This document shows, in pieces, positions 42,328 to 54,254 of a DNA stretch of 64,000 bases. The first letter of the stretch is position 1. Each line of letters opens with the position of its first letter. The position numbers and the translations under genes are program-made. The notes under the pieces are model-generated. The model did no database searches, had not been told where the DNA came from, and saw nothing but the letters and a program-made list of their open reading frames with translations. Source of the stretch: Diaporthe sp. PMI_573 (Eukaryota; Ascomycota; Sordariomycetes; Diaporthales; Diaporthaceae); the NCBI GenBank assembly GCA_021399435.1, contig JAJTUP010000038.1, positions 558,001-622,000 on the forward strand, read 5' to 3'.

Positions 42328-45147
42328 TCAAGCCTTGGTGTTCTTCTCCGCCTCGAGCAGGAAAGTCTCCTCGATAGCAGCCCTCCTCCTGACAACGCGC
42401 AGCCAGCGCTCGCCCCACCTCCTGACAGCGCGGTCGCGCTCCTCCCTCTCGGCGTCAGAGAGGCCGCCCGCGTCCTCCATGAGCTCGTCCTTTGCGCCCG
42501 AGGCCCACGCGACGAGGGCGTCCTGCGTCGTGCGGAAGAGCTCGCGCGCGGCCTGCGCCTCGCGCTTCTTGGCGTCCTCGAGCTCGGCCGTCATGCTGGT
42601 GTCCTCGCCCTCGGCCTGCGGCGCCGTGGTGGTCGAGGCGGAGGCGACCACCTCGCGCATCCGCCTCGTGACCTTGGCGATGGTGCTAAACACCAGCTCG
42701 TAGATGTGGCTGCGCGCGAGGGCCGCGCCCCTCGTCTCGCCGGCGTGCCGGACCAGCGCCCACTGCACCACCGCCGACGGGCTTACGATACTATAGTTGA
42801 GGAGCTTCTCGATGATGGTGATGGCCACGCCCGGGTGCGCGCTCCAGAAGTCCATGACCGCCGAGATGATCTGCGCGCGCGCGGGCTCCGACGTCGCGCC
42901 CGCGTCCATGAGGCGGTCCTTGGTGCGCTCGATGGCGGCCAGCACGTGGGAGAGCGACTTGCTGCCGATGGAGAGCACCGCCGTGGTAAAGACGTCGGTG
43001 CTGGCCACGAGCGGGTCCAGGCCCTGGTCGATGGCGAGGGAGTGGATCCGCTCGATGACGGGCTGGATGTCCTCGTCTGACGCCTTGCGCTTCAGCAGCT
43101 GTGCCAGTTCGCGGCCCTCCTGTGCGAAAGGTATGTCTGGCGGCTGGAATCAGTATTTATTCACGTCGCACAAGGTCAGCGAGATATTATGCATTCACTC
43201 ACCATCCTTCTCGAACTTGAAAGGTGGCTCTTCCACGTCCTTCTCAGGAGGAACCAACTCCTGGTAGCCCTCGGGCAGAGTCTTTCTGATCCGGCCAGCA
43301 AAACTCAGCCGAATCTCCTTGTCGATGGCGCCCATGATGAAGGCCTTGCAAGGGTGCAGATCCGGCAGCTTCACGTCCGCGGTCCACTCGGTCCACTTCC
43401 ACGTGAAACCGAAGTTGCTCAGATGGTGGGCAAACCAGTCGGTGAAGCGTTGGCCCAGCTCAATGTCAAGGAGACCAATGTTACGGTAGAGGAATCTTAT
43501 CGCCCGGCCGAAACTAGGTGCGATGGCTGCTGGGGCAATTCGACACGCCTCGGTAAGTACGGAGTGGTAGTAGACAAGCTTCTGCTCTGGAGTGGGTAGT
43601 ATGAACAGTTGGGAAAACACCGCATCGACCACGACGTCCTCAGGCTTCCAGGTGGATTTACCTGGTGGGACGTCTCGAATCTGGTCGAAAGGCGTGGCGC
43701 GGCTGACGAAAGTCCCCTCGGCGAAGTAGTTGTCGATGTCGATCAGGCGTCTGGCGGCGACAGTCCGGTTGAAGTGAAGAACGTTAATCGTATCTACCAG
43801 ATTGTCGCGTATCAGAGATGATGCGATGGTCGTTACCGGAGGAACCGACTCGATCTCCTGGCCCAGGTACACAGAGAAGAAGATCTCTGGGAACAATGGT
43901 CTCGGCCCGACGATCAGTGTCTCGGGGATTGTGATGGCAGGCAGCTTGTGCGTAGGACAGTTGTCGAGCTTCTCCTGCTGCTCCACCTCTTCAAGTGGCA
44001 TCTTCCACGGCCTCGGGAGGCACGACAGCTTCCATCCACTGCTCGCCTCAGCCTGCAACTGTGTCTGCAAGAGCCCGATGAAGCTCATAGTCGCCGCAGG
44101 GCTCTTCTCATCCGCCTCTGGGTGGAATGGATCGATCAGATTCTGCAGGGTGTGCGGCTCCCCGGCAATGACCTCCGTCTTATCCAGAAGCTCCGTGGCA
44201 AGCTTCTCCGTCTTGTTGGGTGCTGCCGCGACAGCGTAGGGTATCGTGAGGAGGATGATCTTGACCAACTCGGTACCAATGGTCTATGCCCAGAATTACA
44301 CATCAGCTGATCCGCCTTTGGACATCCTCATGCAGGCCGTAGATGATCTGGGAGAAACTCACATCCTCATTGTTGGCAGTCTGCAGCTCGACAGCCTGGT
44401 TGAAGAGATCCTCCAAGATGGGGAAGACACCGTCGCCCTCCAGACAGCTCTGCAGGCACGCGAGCAGCTTGAGGTAGAGCTTCACGGCGCGCCACTCGCC
44501 CAGCCTGACCTTCTCCTCGACCTTGGCGGCCGCCTTGGCCAGGAGGTCATCGACGACGCCGCTGGTGGGCTGGGGCTCCGCCTGCTGCGGCTGGTCCTGC
44601 CCGCCATTCTCCATGCTCGTGTCGAGGCCATCGTCCCCGCCGTTGGGCGCGGCGGCTGCCTGGGGCGGCGGCTTGTACGTCAGGGTGTTGACGACCAGGA
44701 CGACGGCGGCGGCGAACGGGGTCTTGAGGGGCTGCTCGGCGACGAGCTGCAGGATCAGGTCGACGAAGTTTGCGCGCAGCCGCTCGTCGTCGTAATTCTC
44801 GGCCAGGAGGTGCGCGACCCCGTTGACCTCCTCCTGGACGCGGCGGAGGGGGTTGTCGGCGAGGTCGATGATCTGCTTGCGCAGGCGCGACGGGACGGGG
44901 GGCTCGTGGCGGCGGCGGGGGCCACGCTGGTCGCGGTAGGAATATTGGTGGTCGTCATCCTCTGTGCGGTCGGCGAGGGGTCAGTCAAGTGTCTGAGGGA
45001 GATGAGGACAGTCGCATCACATGCGAGGAGTGCTTGGGGCAAAAAGACAATGCGTGGGACGGGAGCTGGAGCTGGCTGCTTACCCCTGTGTCGCCTCTTC
45101 CTGGGATTGTACCCTCCGCCGCCCTGTCTGCGGTCGTAGTCGGCCAT
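42328..45147 (-). CDS. nuclear cap-binding protein subunit 1, CBP80 (4 exons, ~850 aa)
   Basis: Exons are 45147-45084, 44961-44363, 44283-43203 and 43136-42328; introns are 122, 79 and 66 nt. The product opens MADYDRRQGGGGYNPRKRRH, a basic arginine-rich start fit for nuclear import, then the first MIF4G block (SRLRKQIIDLADNPLRRVQE, FVDLILQLVAEQPLKTPFAA, LYLKLLACLQSCLEGDGVFP). Family blocks further on include IPYAVAA, PRPLFPEIFFSVYLGQEI, IASSLIRDNLVDTINVLHFN, RIAPAAIAPSFGRAIRFLY, FTDWFAHHLSNFGFTWKW and, in the last exon, FTTAVLSIGSKSLSHVLAAI. CBP80 pairs with CBP20 to bind the 7-methylguanosine cap of new transcripts and link capping to splicing and export. All three MIF4G-like regions appear present and length is normal. 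Confidence 0.92.
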
Positions 45148-46934
45148 TGTTTGGAGCTCACTGCCTGCAATTGGATTGACGGACGAAGAGGGAATGAGGG
45201 AGTTGTCGATAGCGAAAAGTATCGGGGCAAGTTTCGCGACGTCAGCTCCGAAAGTGGAACCAGAGCTGTTTGCTGGACCGTGTCGTAGCAGTAGCCTCGC
45301 GCCGCGCCAGCTAGCTCGAGTCCAAAGCTTGGGAGTATTAGACCAGGCCGACGTATTGGGGGCCAGGAAAGGAGGGCTGACAGTGGCCAAAGGGGGTCGG
45401 TCCTGACGCTTATGTAATACCAAGAGCTAGCCTACCTATGAATGGTCCAGTACAAATAAGTGATGCTTGGAGTCTAAGTACCCAGACAAATCCTGCCCAA
45501 CCTCCCTGCCTGCTGAGTACAATAGCTCCTCCCACCCCTACGAGCTGAGGGTGGTCACAACCCCTCACCGCAGCCTGTTGAAACATACCATGACGCATAT
45601 ATCCTTTCTTGACCAACAGAAAAGATGGTGGGCGCACGTCCGAAAATGAAGCGGCCGACCAGCTGAGCCTGTCCCAGTCTCTGTGGTTGTCCTTGTTGTC
45701 GTCCAGAGATAGATACAGAGTTTCAATGATGCCCTCCGAGCCTCCGGGAGGGCGAGCATGGCAGTGCGACTGTACAGCAGAATACTGCTCTGCTCACGAC
45801 GGGCCATGACGAGACTGATTAGTTTCCATGACTTATACAGCAAAGAGTTGTGGATGAAACTACCTGCCTGTGTGCCCACTCTTTGGCGTGGAATTGTATA
45901 ATCAATCCAAGATATGGAGGCGGGGTGGGCATGGTAGGGATCGCCAAGACATCAGTGTTTCCGCTTCCAGTATTGTACAGTAGTCGCGCCAAAGGTTAAC
46001 AGCCCATTTTATTTTATTGTCCGTCGATGACTGGCCCGAGCAATACATCCGGCCCAGGATTCCCTTTTGTTCGCCACCCGGTGAGAGAGGCCTGGCCTTG
46101 CCCCCGACCCAAAGCTGGTGAAGCTGCCCTCAAAAGAGACAAGGATAAAAACAAGAGGTTTAAATTCTTTTTGAACCGTGATTGGCCCAATCAACCAACC
46201 CCTCCATACACAGGGGTTTTTCGCCCACGCTGGTATCCCAATGCAAGTCCATCATCACCGGGCTCCTGCCGCAAAAACCCTCATCTCATGTTGTAGTAGT
46301 TCCTGCCACCTACTCTGACACTGTAGTTCAATACTTAGCGGCCACTCATCCAGCAAAGGCCCACCACCACCCACCACTTCCTCCCAGGCGGGTTCATCGA
46401 GAGGTCCGGCCGCACCGCAAAATAAAAAATTCGTCTTGGTCCTAGTCACCGCGTGGTCGCCTGCGCCATTAATCTTCCGGGCGGCCATGAACAGAAACAA
46501 GCAAAATCACGTCTGATCGTGCAGGAAAAAGAAATCTAATGGTCCCGCCAATCTTCATCGATATGCTCATCTTCGAATGTGTCGCAGGACCACGGGTCTC
46601 TGGCGGGACAGGCGGCAGTGCCTCCCCCTTTCGAATTCACCTCCTGGGCCCTTTCCAAAGGCCCGCCTTCGCTACCTCGTTGGCTGGGTACAAGTTGCGG
46701 CTTCTGCTTCTGTGGTCGTGGTGGATATCGTGTGCAACGTTTCGCACTTCTCATATCCATCCAAGGATACGCCAGTATGGTTGTATTGGAGCAGAGAAAA
46801 AGTCAACACCGCATCGGCGACCGTGAGCAAACGCAACGTTGGCAATCCAGACCGTCCGAGGCCGGCATCCTCTTAGAAAGTTGCTACTCCCGACAAGTCC
46901 AGTATGTGAAGGTATGTCGAGCACCGGCAGGCGC
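45148..46934. other. intergenic, no gene seen
   Basis: About 1.8 kb between the CBP80 start and the GSK-3 end, both on the minus strand. Several overlapping short frames at 46536-46876 lie over the GSK-3 3' region without family features. Nothing else is recognised. Confidence 0.5.
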
Positions 46935-48413
46935 TCAATCAAGCTTGGCAAGCATGTCTGCCTTTGCCAGCGGCGTGAAGTTGTCGATGTCCAGACCATC
47001 CGCCGCAAGACCCGGTCGCAGGTGGGGCGGGACCAACTTATGGTTGAGGTGAGGGGCGATCGACAGTTCTTATGAACATCATTAGCCACTGAGCACGAGC
47101 GAGGAAAGCATTAACAACCAGAGCACTTACCATGGCGAGTGAAGTCGAACAGTGCTGGGAGATCCTTCAGTTGACCAGTCTGGTGCCTCGAGTCCGGCAG
47201 CTTCGTGCTTGGGTCCCGCAGCTCGTCGAAGAACGGATGGACCATGGCGTCGATAGCGCCGAGTCGCTCGGTCGGGGTGTACTCGAGGAGCTTGGCAATG
47301 AGATCGATTGCGTTCGCATCGGCCTTGCGGAAAACCTTATTGAACGGGTGCGGCTTGATTTGAGGGAACTTGTGCTCCATGTAGTTGGGGTTCATAGTCC
47401 GAATCTGCTCCCGAGTGGGCGTACCCAGGACCTTGATGATCTCGACCAGCTGGTCGATACCAGATTCGCCCGGGAAGAGCGGTTGTCCCAGCATCAGCTC
47501 CGCCATGACGCAACCCGTAGACCATACGTCTGTACCCAGGGTTAGCACATTTTCCAAGGCGCGAGTGCTTGTCACGCAAGTCAGTCCTCACCAATCTTGG
47601 TAGTGTAGTTGGTGGCACCAAAGATGAGCTCAGGCGCTCGGTAGTAGCGCGAGCAAATGTACGAGACATTTGGCTCGTTCTCCACCAGGATCTTCGCACT
47701 CCCGAAATCGCACAGCTTCAGAATGCCACTGTTGGGGTCGAGCAGAAGGTTCTGCGGCTTGATGTCGCGGTGGCAGATGCCTTGCGAGTGTATATAGGCA
47801 AGGGCCCTGAAGAGCTGGTAAATGTACAGTTTGACTTCGAGAATTGGCATTGTGGTCTTCATCTTGTTGAAGAACCTCGAGGCTCGGTAGACTGTCTCAG
47901 GCACAAACTCCTGGACAAGGTTGAGGTACACTTCATCCTTCTGTGGACCTGTCAGAGAGTGCACCCAGCGGTGGTCGGAGAATTGATCCACATACCCGTT
48001 CGCCATTGGAGTAGTAGAAGGCCTTCAGCTGAACGATGTTGGGGTGTCGCACGATGCGCATGATTTGCAGCTCACGGTTCTGGGATCCTGTTAGTCCAAT
48101 ATCATCCGGAAGTTGGTGGGCAGCGAACGGCTGCGGACCTTGAATCGCTTATCCTGAAGAACCCGCTTGATGGCTGCATCCTCGTTGGAAGGCGAGAGTT
48201 TTGTCTGGAACACGACACCGAAAGATCCGTTCCCCACAATCTTGCACTGCGTGTACTGGAGATCCCTCGTCTCGCCGGTGATTCCGTCCTGGACCTTCTC
48301 GCGGATAACTTCTGTGGCGGCAATTAGCAAGACGACAGGAGCCACAAGGCCGTTGGTCGATGCGTACCTCCCATCCGCAGGTTGTTGAACGCTGCAGGGC
48401 GATTTTGGGCCAT
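46935..48413 (-). CDS. glycogen synthase kinase-3 (6 exons, ~394 aa)
   Basis: Exons are 48413-48368, 48311-48139, 48079-47996, 47940-47592, 47529-47131 and 47068-46935; introns are 56, 59, 55, 62 and 62 nt. The product begins [19 protein letters not shown], the start seen in filamentous fungal GSK-3. Motifs in order: [10 protein letters not shown] glycine loop, AAIKRVLQ lysine, [13 protein letters not shown] catalytic loop, KLCDFGSAK, and [13 protein letters not shown] with the activating Tyr. GSK-3 is a Ser/Thr kinase that acts downstream of growth, stress and nutrient signals and in fungi affects growth, conidiation and virulence. Length equals the usual fungal form. The second intron starts with an unusual GTCCGC donor, but [15 protein letters not shown] is so conserved that the junction is certain. 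It sits below a 12.5-kb gene-free interval. Confidence 0.95.
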
Positions 48414-48738
48414 CTTGAGAGCTGTTGGACTTGTTGCTACCGCTTTGCGGACAAAAAGATATTGCAAAGCAGATCGAGGCTCGAAGAAGAAAGATACACA
48501 GACAGACGCCTGAGGCGGGCCGTGGTGGGCAACAGTATGAGGCCGGTTGGAGGTAGGTCTCGGGAGAGATCGACTGGGTTCTGGCAACCGTTAGGCCCGT
48601 GGGGGTGATTGCTAATGCCCAAGAATGCACAAGACAGAGACGCTCGAAACGGAGGCCTAGTTGCACGACTATGTGTCAAGTCGAGGACGACGCCGTGTTT
48701 TGCTTTGGCTCTGTCGAGGAAGGAACTGGCAGTCGTGC

Positions 48739-48780
48739 GGGCAGGCAGGCAGGCAGGCAGGCAGGCGGGCAGGTGGGCAA
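48739..48780 (+). repeat. (GGCA)n microsatellite
   Basis: About eight GGCA units with two G/T variants at the end. It lies 0.33 kb upstream of the GSK-3 ATG, where the leader or promoter is expected. Confidence 0.9.
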
Positions 48781-49193
48781 GTTTGTTGTTGCGGGAGGAA
48801 GTGGGTCGCGAGGAATGGGGGTGACCAAGGTATGGTGCGCGGAGTCGAGATCGAACGAGAAATCTGTCAATCAAGCTGGTTCAAACGGTCAGAAACTGGC
48901 TGCATGGTCCATCCCACTGATGCGTTGATAGCACAAACGGTGACGCGCTGGGGAAATGCGATGCAGAATAGTCAAGCTTGTGCAGAGATGCGTTCGAGGT
49001 TGTGAGAGAGGAAAGAGGAAGAGAGAGATGACGGAGTCTAGTCTGGGGAGGAGGGGTGGGTAGGCGAGGCGGGTTGGAATTGACGGGGGGGCCCAGTGAG
49101 TAGAAATTTGAAAGTGGACAGAAGCCCAATGCCACTGGTGAGAGAGGGACAGACAGGGAGACCAGGTGCGCGGCGCAGTAGCTCAACCGCTTT

Positions 49194-49215
49194 GCTCGCT
49201 CGCTCGCTCGCTCGG
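49194..49215 (+). repeat. (GCTC)n microsatellite
   Basis: Five to six GCTC units in a row within the GSK-3 upstream region. Confidence 0.9.
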
Positions 49216-49264
49216 CAGCCAAGCCCAAGGCCGCCGCCATCCAGTCCAATCCCGGCCTGCGGTG

Positions 49265-49316
49265 CCAGTGCAGTGCAGTGCAGCCAGTGCCGTGCAGTGC
49301 AGCGCAGGTGCAGCGC
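49265..49316 (+). repeat. imperfect (GTGCA)n pentamer repeat
   Basis: Repeated CAGTGCAGTGCAG units with GTGCC and GCGCA variants over about 50 bases. Confidence 0.8.
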
Positions 49317-49439
49317 GGGTGAGGTGAAGCTGCAGCAGCCCAGGCTTTTGGCCGGCTGAAACGGTGGCGACTGTCGGGCTCGACTTGGTGTGCATGTCCA
49401 GCAGCACGCCAGCCAAAAAACCACGCAGGCCCAAAATAA

Positions 49440-49503
49440 GTTTGTGTGTGTGTGTGCGCGTGTAAGTGCGTGTAAGTGTACGTATGTTGTATGTATGTAC
49501 GTG
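49440..49503 (+). repeat. TG-rich / GTRTGT simple sequence
   Basis: A (TG)n run passes into GTAAGTGCGTGTAAGTG and then GTATGTTGTATGTATGTACG units. Confidence 0.85.
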
Positions 49504-50429
49504 AGGAGGAGTATAGGACAGGTTAGGACAATATAGTACAGTGACAAGTAGCCATATTTGACGGCGATGAACAAAGACAGACTCGGCCGAGGAGTATACG
49601 ACTGTCTCAAAGTGCAGGGCGGGCGGGTTGGGGGGGGGGGTTGATGGGAGATGGCACTCGCAAGTCTCGCCATTGTGCTGCATACTATATGTTGTACGCG
49701 TCTCTTTGCGTCCGCGGCATAACCGATGGGTGCTCCTGTCGTCAGGCATGTTCGCGGTACGCCCATAGTCTCCTCAACGGTGCAGCCAAGGGTTGAGAGC
49801 AAGCGAGTTGAGTGGCCTGCAGTGCACAGCGGCTATTGGGCAGCCAGCTCTTCAAGCGTGCTCCAACCTGTCACGGCACACAAAGGGTCCATCGTGACAT
49901 GGTGGAGGGGTAATGAGTGACGAGGGCACCAATGTTCGGCCGAAGAGACGGATCGGGGCCATTGGGCCCGGACCAGCACGGCAGCAACGGTTGACACGTT
50001 AGTTACTTACAGTGATTGCAAATTCTGACCAAAAGATGCCCGTTTGTGACGATGGTCTGCTGCTGAAGGCGACTTGAAGGCAGGTTGGACGCTAAGCGCA
50101 CACGTCGGTCAGGCCCCGGATCTCGAGTCGAGGGTTGGAAAGACTGGGTTTGCGGATCGTGAGGGCGGTCCAGGTCAAGCTTTGGGTTGGTTCCGGGTGG
50201 GTGAGTGAGGGGTAAGGAGGACTCGAGAGCTGCCCTGGGACGAATGAGAGACAAGCTGGGTTAGTCAAGAACGCCTTGTATGGGGTCTCGACGGTGCGCA
50301 AACTATTTGCTGTCAAAAATGATACGAGAGCAGTTGCATGCGCAATGGATGAATGGAGGTGTGGGAGGGTGAGATTTTACCAGCTGCACCAGCGTGCTGC
50401 GGCAATAATGAAAGAGGCGTCGACTTACG

Positions 50430-50513
50430 AGGTCAGGTCGGGGCCGATCAGGGTCGGGTCCAGGTCAGGGTCAAGGTCCAGGTCAAGGTCAAGGTCCCAG
50501 GTCCAATCCGAGG
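50430..50513 (-). repeat. degenerate hexamer minisatellite, GACCTT/GACCTG type
   Basis: Read on the minus strand, GACC recurs about every six bases over roughly 80 bases with CTT, CTG or CCG fillers (plus strand: AGGTCA, AGGTCC, GGGTCA). About a dozen units can be counted by eye. Confidence 0.8.
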
Positions 50514-53500
50514 CGGGCTGGTGACTTGCTCAGGTGCACGGGTTTCCCGAGTTCCAAGGAGACGGGCTCGGTGCGGGCAGGCCAGGCAGGTCAGTCAGGC
50601 AGATGGGAGAAGGGAAAGTTCCAGGCGACAGAAGAAGAAATCTGGCTGGCTGGCTAACTGGCTGGGTAAAAGGAGGGGTGGTTGAGAACCAGGTCGACGG
50701 CAAGGTGTGGTGGAGGAAAAGAGAGGGAGGTGGGATGGGATGGGATAGGCGGGCTGGCTTGTCCAGGAGGTTTTCCAAGGTCAAGGGCACGACACGACAA
50801 CGGCACGACACGGCACGACCGACTGAGTGACTGACTGACGGTGTTGACGAGATATTGTACGAGGTATCAGGTCGGTCCGGGTGAGAGCGTGAGAGGGTGG
50901 AAGTGCGGAAGTGGAAGTGGAAATTGGCGCCTCGTTTCGTTTTGAGGGACTGCTGGAGATGGACTGGAACTGGAACTGGAGTCCTGGACAGGACGCATCG
51001 TGTGATGAGGCTAGCGCAGGCTGGGTGCATGACCACTTCAAGTGACGTACCCCGGTCCCAGACACAGAAATAGGTACCAAGTACGTAGCAGCGAATAGCC
51101 TCATCTATCTCATATGGGCTCGCTCAGGCTGGGCCCCTCCACCCTCCACCCCTTTTTGAGGAACAGGACAGAGCAGAGAAGAGCATTGCAGCAAAAATCT
51201 GTGTGCTCGGGACACGCCGAAAAAGTTCTACATATACCATAAATGGACCCCCCTGGTGGACTGTTTGACCGTTGGACAACGCGAGTGCAGGTCCTGTGTC
51301 GCACGCGCGTTTGTCTGTTTGCGCCTGGTGTGAGCGTGTGAGTAGACTATGTGCCCAGCATGCTACCAATTCGAGAGTATATGTGTATCCACGGCCGCCG
51401 CTACAGGTTGGTTGGTTTGAAGCTCTGACCTGCATTCGGCCCAGGTCGGGCCACCTGATACAATTTGTTACATCGACATAGTGACCTTGTCGGTGACTGA
51501 GGCTCAATTCTGGCCGGCGGGTGGCCAACGTGCAAGCCCACTCCTGCTGGTCGGTTTGCCTTTCATGCAACGGCTTGACTTCCTCTCAGCCCGGGTCTTG
51601 ACCATGCGTGCATGCACGACGTGCGTGTGTGGGCCAGGTTCACTCAGCCAGGCTCTTCTTGCCCGGTCTGTGTGCCTGTGTGCCCAGGTGCCAGCATGCC
51701 CATATGCCTGTGTGCCTGACTGCCTTTCCCCTTTGGGTGCGAGATCATCTGCGTCCCTCTTCAGTCGCCTGTGAACATGCAATGCAGCAGACTGCAGCGG
51801 TGCATGGCCTATCATGGTGCAGCTAGGCGTTGTCAAGATGACGGCAGGGACGCCCGCCGGTCTCTGTCATTGAAGAAATGATGGTTAGGCTAGCGGGTCC
51901 CGACTACAAGACTGTCATTCTGACCCGCTCAAAACGGAGCCTGTTCATCATGTGCCCTCTTTTGAGACGGCCGACAGGCGCTAAGCGGTCCGCGTAGCGG
52001 AAGTCAAAAAAGGAGGCTTGGTTGATCTGCTGAGTGACCCGATCCTGCAGGGTCTTCCGCTTTGTTATAAAAAAAATCCGGCCCTGTAGGGTCAGTGTCG
52101 TCCGGCAGCTCCTGGGCGGCCATCAGTTTGCTTCGGTGACATCCCGTCCTGCCCGTACGGTGAGGACAGGGGATCATCGATGCCAATAGGGTCTTGACTA
52201 ATTCGCGAGGTATTGTCTCGGTACAACGTGACGGGAAGGGCTTGCCCGGACGGCGTCGAGCTTGGGGGGGCCCTGGGCCGTGGGCGCCTGGGGCCTGGGG
52301 CCGATGAGGGCCAACTTGGCAAGGGTGCGAGCTGCCGAGCTGCTCGTCTCGGAACCGCGGGCGGACTGGTCGCGCTGCGATCCCGTCCACCCACCCCTCG
52401 CCTCCCCATTGAGAAGACCACCCGGCACCTTCATCGCCAACGGGCAGGTTCGCAGTCAGGGAGTGCACAGTAACGTTTTCAAGAACGCGCCCAGTAGTAG
52501 TCAAGGACTCGAGTGTGACGCCGCATGGATGCGAGGGACTTGGGAGATTATTCATCAACTCAGGCACGTCCAAAGGTTACCCAAGGACCACCTTGAACGG
52601 GGATGAACCCATCCTGGCAGAGGCATTGGTGTGACCTGGGGAGCCTCCTATCTCGAGGAGCGACCGGAATCTTATTCATGGAATGGCTCTATGTCTCTTT
52701 CTCTCTCTGAACTGTCGAGCAGTACGTATGGGTACAGTATGCAGTTAGCAGCAGAGTGTTGTGGACAGATGGCCCACCAAGTTCGCAAATCGAAGCAATT
52801 GAATAGGCCAACTGGTACCTGGCAGGATCTGACACCGTAGCAACAGACCACAGAGGTGGTCGAAGTCGGGCTTCGTCTCCGCTAATGTGCGTGTGTGAGA
52901 GAGCGAGAGTTGTGTGTGTGCGCGTGCGTGTTCGGGCAGCGTTGCTGCTTTGAGCTCCCTGCATCTTGGATCTGCCGCCTGCCGAGCCCGTGATCACTGA
53001 GCTCAGGATTGAGTTCCGGAACGGAATCCCCCTCCTTCGCATGATGCATCATCTGCAGTTGGCAGGAGTCGTGAACCTCGAAAAGTGAGCTCTCGAGCCT
53101 CCTGCCTCGTGCATTTATCGCCTCCCAAGCGAGCGCGAGGCGGTTGGCCGTTCGCTGCCCACTTGCCGCCTCGAAAGCTCAGCCTATCTTAGCCCTCGGT
53201 GCCGCCAGCAGAGGGTACAGGAAACATTGGCTTGTTTGTCACCCGGATCAAAATACCTGTGGTCTTGCGAGTCCCTACGGTACGTCCCCGACTGCTTGGT
53301 AGACCGCACTGTCAGGGCTGCCAGGGGGCTGCACAAGCTACGTGCTCACAGTACAGTAGTGCCGTTGCTGGAGACCACCTTGGAGGATTTGGTCGGTCGC
53401 AGCAGGGGTCCGATCTGGCTGCACACGGTGGCTAGCCTGCCAGCCAGTCGGAGTGAAGGTGACTCTCCATCTATCGACATGGGCGTTCCCCGCAGACTGC

Positions 53501-54213
53501 AACGCGAGAGAGGCAGCGGGAGGAGCTACTCGAGCGGGAGGGTGAGAAAGAGAGAGAGCTCCCTGACAGCCCTGGTCCCTCGAGAAGCTCAGCAGCCAGG
53601 CAGACTGCGAGCAGGACGCATCGGCTGCCATTGAAGGTTCAGCCTGGGCCATTGGGCTCGGTGAGCACAGTCCGGATCTCGGTAGCAGGTCTGTCTCGAG
53701 GCCGGTGGCAACTGCATCATCTCGAGCCCGACGTTGTGTCGTGTGCTGAGCTGAGGAGAGGCCCGCCCGTGTCGTCGAAGTCGTCCCGAATCCTTGGAAA
53801 ACCGTCCTCTCAGCTGTCGACGTCAAAAGCGGGGCAGCCAAACCAAACCACACCACGCAAGCAAGCAGACAGAGGGGGGAGGGGGGAGGTGTGTGGGCCC
53901 AGCTGCCATATGGTGGGGCACGAGTGTGACTTCCAAGCAAGACCTGAGCACATGGCCACCCACACCTTTTTGCTTCTCAGTGCTCACTCTGCTCCCCTCT
54001 GCCTGGGCTGCTCCAGAAAGAGGTCAAGTGACGCTGCCATGCACTCTGTTCAAAGCCCGCCCCTCATGCGTGCTGGGAGAGCTACGAGCACTCTGACACA
54101 TTGGCCGAGCACAGATCTTAGGATGGGTGTGTCAACTGTTACAGGACGTGAAGCTCGGGCACATCGGCTGCCTGGGCGGCTGCAGTACGGTAGATACCAT
54201 CTGCCTGTCCGTA

Positions 54214-54254
54214 AGGTACGGTGCGGTACGGTGCGGTACGGTGCGGTACGGTAC
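54214..54254 (+). repeat. 10-bp tandem repeat GGTACGGTGC, about four copies
   Basis: Four near-perfect units GGTACGGTGC run from 54214 to 54254; the last is cut as GGTACGGTAC. It lies within the gene-free interval. Confidence 0.88.

Noticed and set aside
44246..45139. 297-codon plus-strand frame rich in Leu/Val/Gly/Asp
   Set aside because: It is the opposite-strand shadow of CBP80 exons 1-2.
53338..53940. 200-codon minus-strand frame
   Set aside because: Composition is Ser/Pro/Ala-rich without structure, overlapped by equally long frames on the other strand; no start context or splice pattern supporting a gene.
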